Assembly: GCA_013696915.1 (NCBI GenBank)
Contig: JACCXR010000126.1
Span: 1 to 17,205, forward strand
Direction: 5' to 3'
Length of the DNA stretch: 17,205 bases
DNA from: Euzebyaceae bacterium
Lineage (GTDB): Bacteria > Actinomycetota > Nitriliruptoria > Euzebyales > Egibacteraceae
This document shows positions 15,608 through 17,205 of the stretch, in pieces. The notes below the pieces were generated by a model that saw only the letters and a list, made by a program, of their open reading frames with translations, was not told the DNA's origin and searched no databases. Both the position numbers and the translations under genes were made by a program. The first letter of the stretch is position 1, and every line of letters starts with the position of its first letter.

Positions 15608-15644
15608 CTGTCGCAGCCGACGCCGGCCGGCGTCGATGCGACAG
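15608..15644. repeat. 37-base inverted repeat in the divergent intergenic region, candidate operator
   Basis: A perfect 18-base palindrome (15618-15635, CGACGCCGG with its complement) is nested inside outer arms CTGTCGCA (15608-15615) and TGCGACAG (15637-15644), with a two-base against one-base asymmetry between them. It sits in the 76-base gap between the divergent HAD remnant and the plus-strand gene starting at 15660. This place suits a repressor site or divergent-promoter element. As RNA it would form a very stable hairpin without a T-tract. Confidence 0.6.
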
Positions 15645-15659
15645 AGGGGGCGCGAGGAT

Positions 15660-17205
15660 ATGCGGTGCGCCGAGCACGATCATTCCTTCGGGGACTGCAC
15701 CCACGAGCAACGCGAGCATCTCCGCCTCGTGCGCGCATTCAACCGGGATCTCGCCGCCGCGGCGGACGCCGGCCGCGACCGCACCCAGGTCACGGCGGCC
15801 CCGGACCCCGATCCTCTGCGGTACATGTGGGTCGACGAGGGCGGCCCCCGCGTGCCCCCACTGCTGGAGGAGGCCCGCCGCCTCCTCGACGCCGCGCCCG
15901 TGCTCGGCGGGCACCGTCGGGTCCCCGGCCGGCCCGTCGCCGCCGGCGGTTGGGCGGCACGGCCCTCGGCGTCCGTCGGGCCGGACGGGACGACCCTGCT
16001 CGCCTGGATCGACCGGGAGGACGGCGCCGGCGAGCAGGTCGGGGTCGCCTTGCGCGACCGCGCGGGCGGCGAGATCCGGCCGGCGGAAACCGTCTCCGGT
16101 GACCGCGGGGACTGCTTCCAGCCCACCGCGCTGTTCGACCGTCACGGGCGGCCGTGGCTCCTGTCCGCCCGCAACACCGCCGGACACGTCGGCGTGTGGG
16201 CGCGGCGCTGGGAGTCCGAGCGCTGGACGACGCAGAGCTCGTGAGCACCACACCGCACCCGTCGTTCAACCAGGAGGCGGTCGCCACGGCCGACGGCGGG
16301 ATGGAGGCCTGCTGGCAGGGCCGCGGAGGCGGGCGCTTCGGCACCTTCTCCCGGCGCTGGTCCGACGCTCGGTGGTCCGATGTGGAGTTGATCAGCGACG
16401 ACGCCGACAACGTCTGGGATCCGAGCCCGGAGATCACCTCGTCCGGCCTCCCCCGCCTGGCCGCCACCGTCGACGGAGGACTCCTCGTCGCTTACCGGGT
16501 CCTGCGCCGCCTGCCGCTGCTCACCTCCTGCTGGGAGGTCGCCGCCCAGGTCCTCGGCGACGGCGGCTGGGGTCCCTTGCACCCCTTCGAGGCCGGCGAC
16601 GGCGGGGTCGAAGAGGTGGCGGTGACCGCGGGCCTCCGGTGGAGCGACCCTGGGTGGCAGGCCGACGGTCGGCGGGCGGTGGCACTCGGCCTGCCGGGGC
16701 AACCACAAAGAGGACGGCTGCTACCGCCATCGCCTCGTCGGACCACGGCAACGGCGCCAGCTACGTCGGCGCGTACGCGCCGAGCCTCGACCGCAACGCC
16801 GTCTTCGACGCGCTGCGAAGCCGGCGCACGATCGGGGCGACGACGCGCGACATGGTCCTCGACGTCCGCGTCGGCGACACCTTCCTGGGCGGTGAGCGGC
16901 GCGACGGTGACCCGGTGGACGTCGCGGTGCACGCGCGCGGCTACCGTGACCTGGCGTGCATCGACATCCTCCGCGACGGCGATCGTCGTCGTCGTCGTGG
17001 CTCCCGAGCTGGACCTCCCACAGGGCTGGATCAGCGTGCCGGTCCGGGTGGAGTGGGGCCGCAACGCGGCTGCCACGCACTGGAGCGGCACCTTGCGGGT
17101 GGAGCGCGGCGAGGTCCTGCGCACCGAGTTCTGGGCGCCCGAGGTCTGCGGGATCGGGCCCGCGGAGGTCCGCTGGACCGCGGCGACGCAGAGCTTCGGC
17201 GGCGG
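15660..17205 (+). pseudogene. Frameshifted beta-propeller/DUF3604-like gene, cut by window end
   Basis: ATG 15660, with GAGG a few bases upstream, opens a frame to a stop at 16242-16244. It reads as propeller-like repeats (SVGPDGTTLLAWIDREDG, CFQPTALFDRHGRPWLLSAR). The sense continues at once in another frame from 16241: FNQEAVATADGGMEACWQGR, then WSDVELISDDADNVWDPS. From about 16726 a third frame carries SSDHGNGASYVGAYAPSLDR and NAVFDALRSRRTIGATTRDM, which resemble the C-terminal part of DUF3604 (PHP-like) proteins. At about 16980 it shifts again to APELDLPQGWISVPVRVEWG and the end of the window. At least three shifts are needed. The usual PHP core between propeller and tail also seems too short, suggesting an internal deletion. 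No signal peptide is seen. Function unknown; family call is tentative. Confidence 0.55.

Noticed and set aside
14759..16102. 447-residue plus-strand open frame containing a Walker A motif, as a real ATPase gene
   Set aside because: Only 14900 to about 15085 matches the ATPase family; before it the frame is antisense to the dioxygenase tail, and after it antisense to the HAD remnant, then out of frame with the next gene.
16230..16260. Programmed frameshift at the stop/start overlap near 16241
   Set aside because: No slippery heptamer or downstream structure stands out, and further unrelated shifts follow in the same gene; decay or sequencing error is simpler.
1..17205. CRISPR arrays, tRNA or rRNA genes, transposases, phage or toxin-antitoxin genes
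   Set aside because: Looked for and not seen; no regularly spaced direct repeats, no cloverleaf-like or rRNA-like sequence, and no transposase motifs at the fragment joins.

Overview
The window is a very GC-rich, gene-dense piece of bacterial chromosome. The GTG and TTG starts, stop/start overlaps between genes, Ala/Gly/Arg-rich proteins and lipoprotein solute-binding proteins point to an actinobacterium-like host. That placement is inferred from composition and gene style; no rRNA or marker gene is present. The acidic, Glu/Asp-rich binding proteins would suit a salt-tolerant organism, but this is weak evidence.

From 3 to 14700 the plus strand carries an intact, tightly packed set of genes for methylated-amine (betaine-type) uptake and breakdown. 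First comes the end of a heterotetrameric sarcosine oxidase operon: soxA, cut by the window edge, then soxG, then a translationally coupled phytanoyl-CoA-dioxygenase-like Fe(II)/2-oxoglutarate enzyme. A 196-base gap with promoter-like sequence follows. Next is an OpuC/OsmF-type quaternary-amine importer (permease, ATPase with CBS region, permease, lipoprotein), ending in an IclR-family regulator. After a 130-base gap comes a betaine-aldehyde-dehydrogenase-type ALDH, then a second importer of the ProU type (ATPase, a double-length permease made of two ProW units, a ProX-like lipoprotein), then an MFS transporter. Taken together the genes would import betaine or carnitine-like compounds, oxidise an aminoaldehyde, and convert sarcosine to glycine with release of a one-carbon unit.

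From 14756 to 17205 the character changes sharply. Three gene fragments lie directly against each other: the C-terminus of a gamma-butyrobetaine-hydroxylase-like dioxygenase (minus strand), the Walker A part of a third betaine-type ABC ATPase (plus strand), and a frameshifted HAD phosphatase (minus strand). A 37-base inverted repeat separates the HAD remnant from a divergent, repeatedly frameshifted beta-propeller/DUF3604-like gene that runs off the end. Either this is a decaying, rearranged edge of the catabolic island, or it is a low-quality or chimeric stretch of assembly; read evidence would decide. The dioxygenase and ATPase relics suggest that a carnitine/gamma-butyrobetaine module once sat beside the intact betaine genes.
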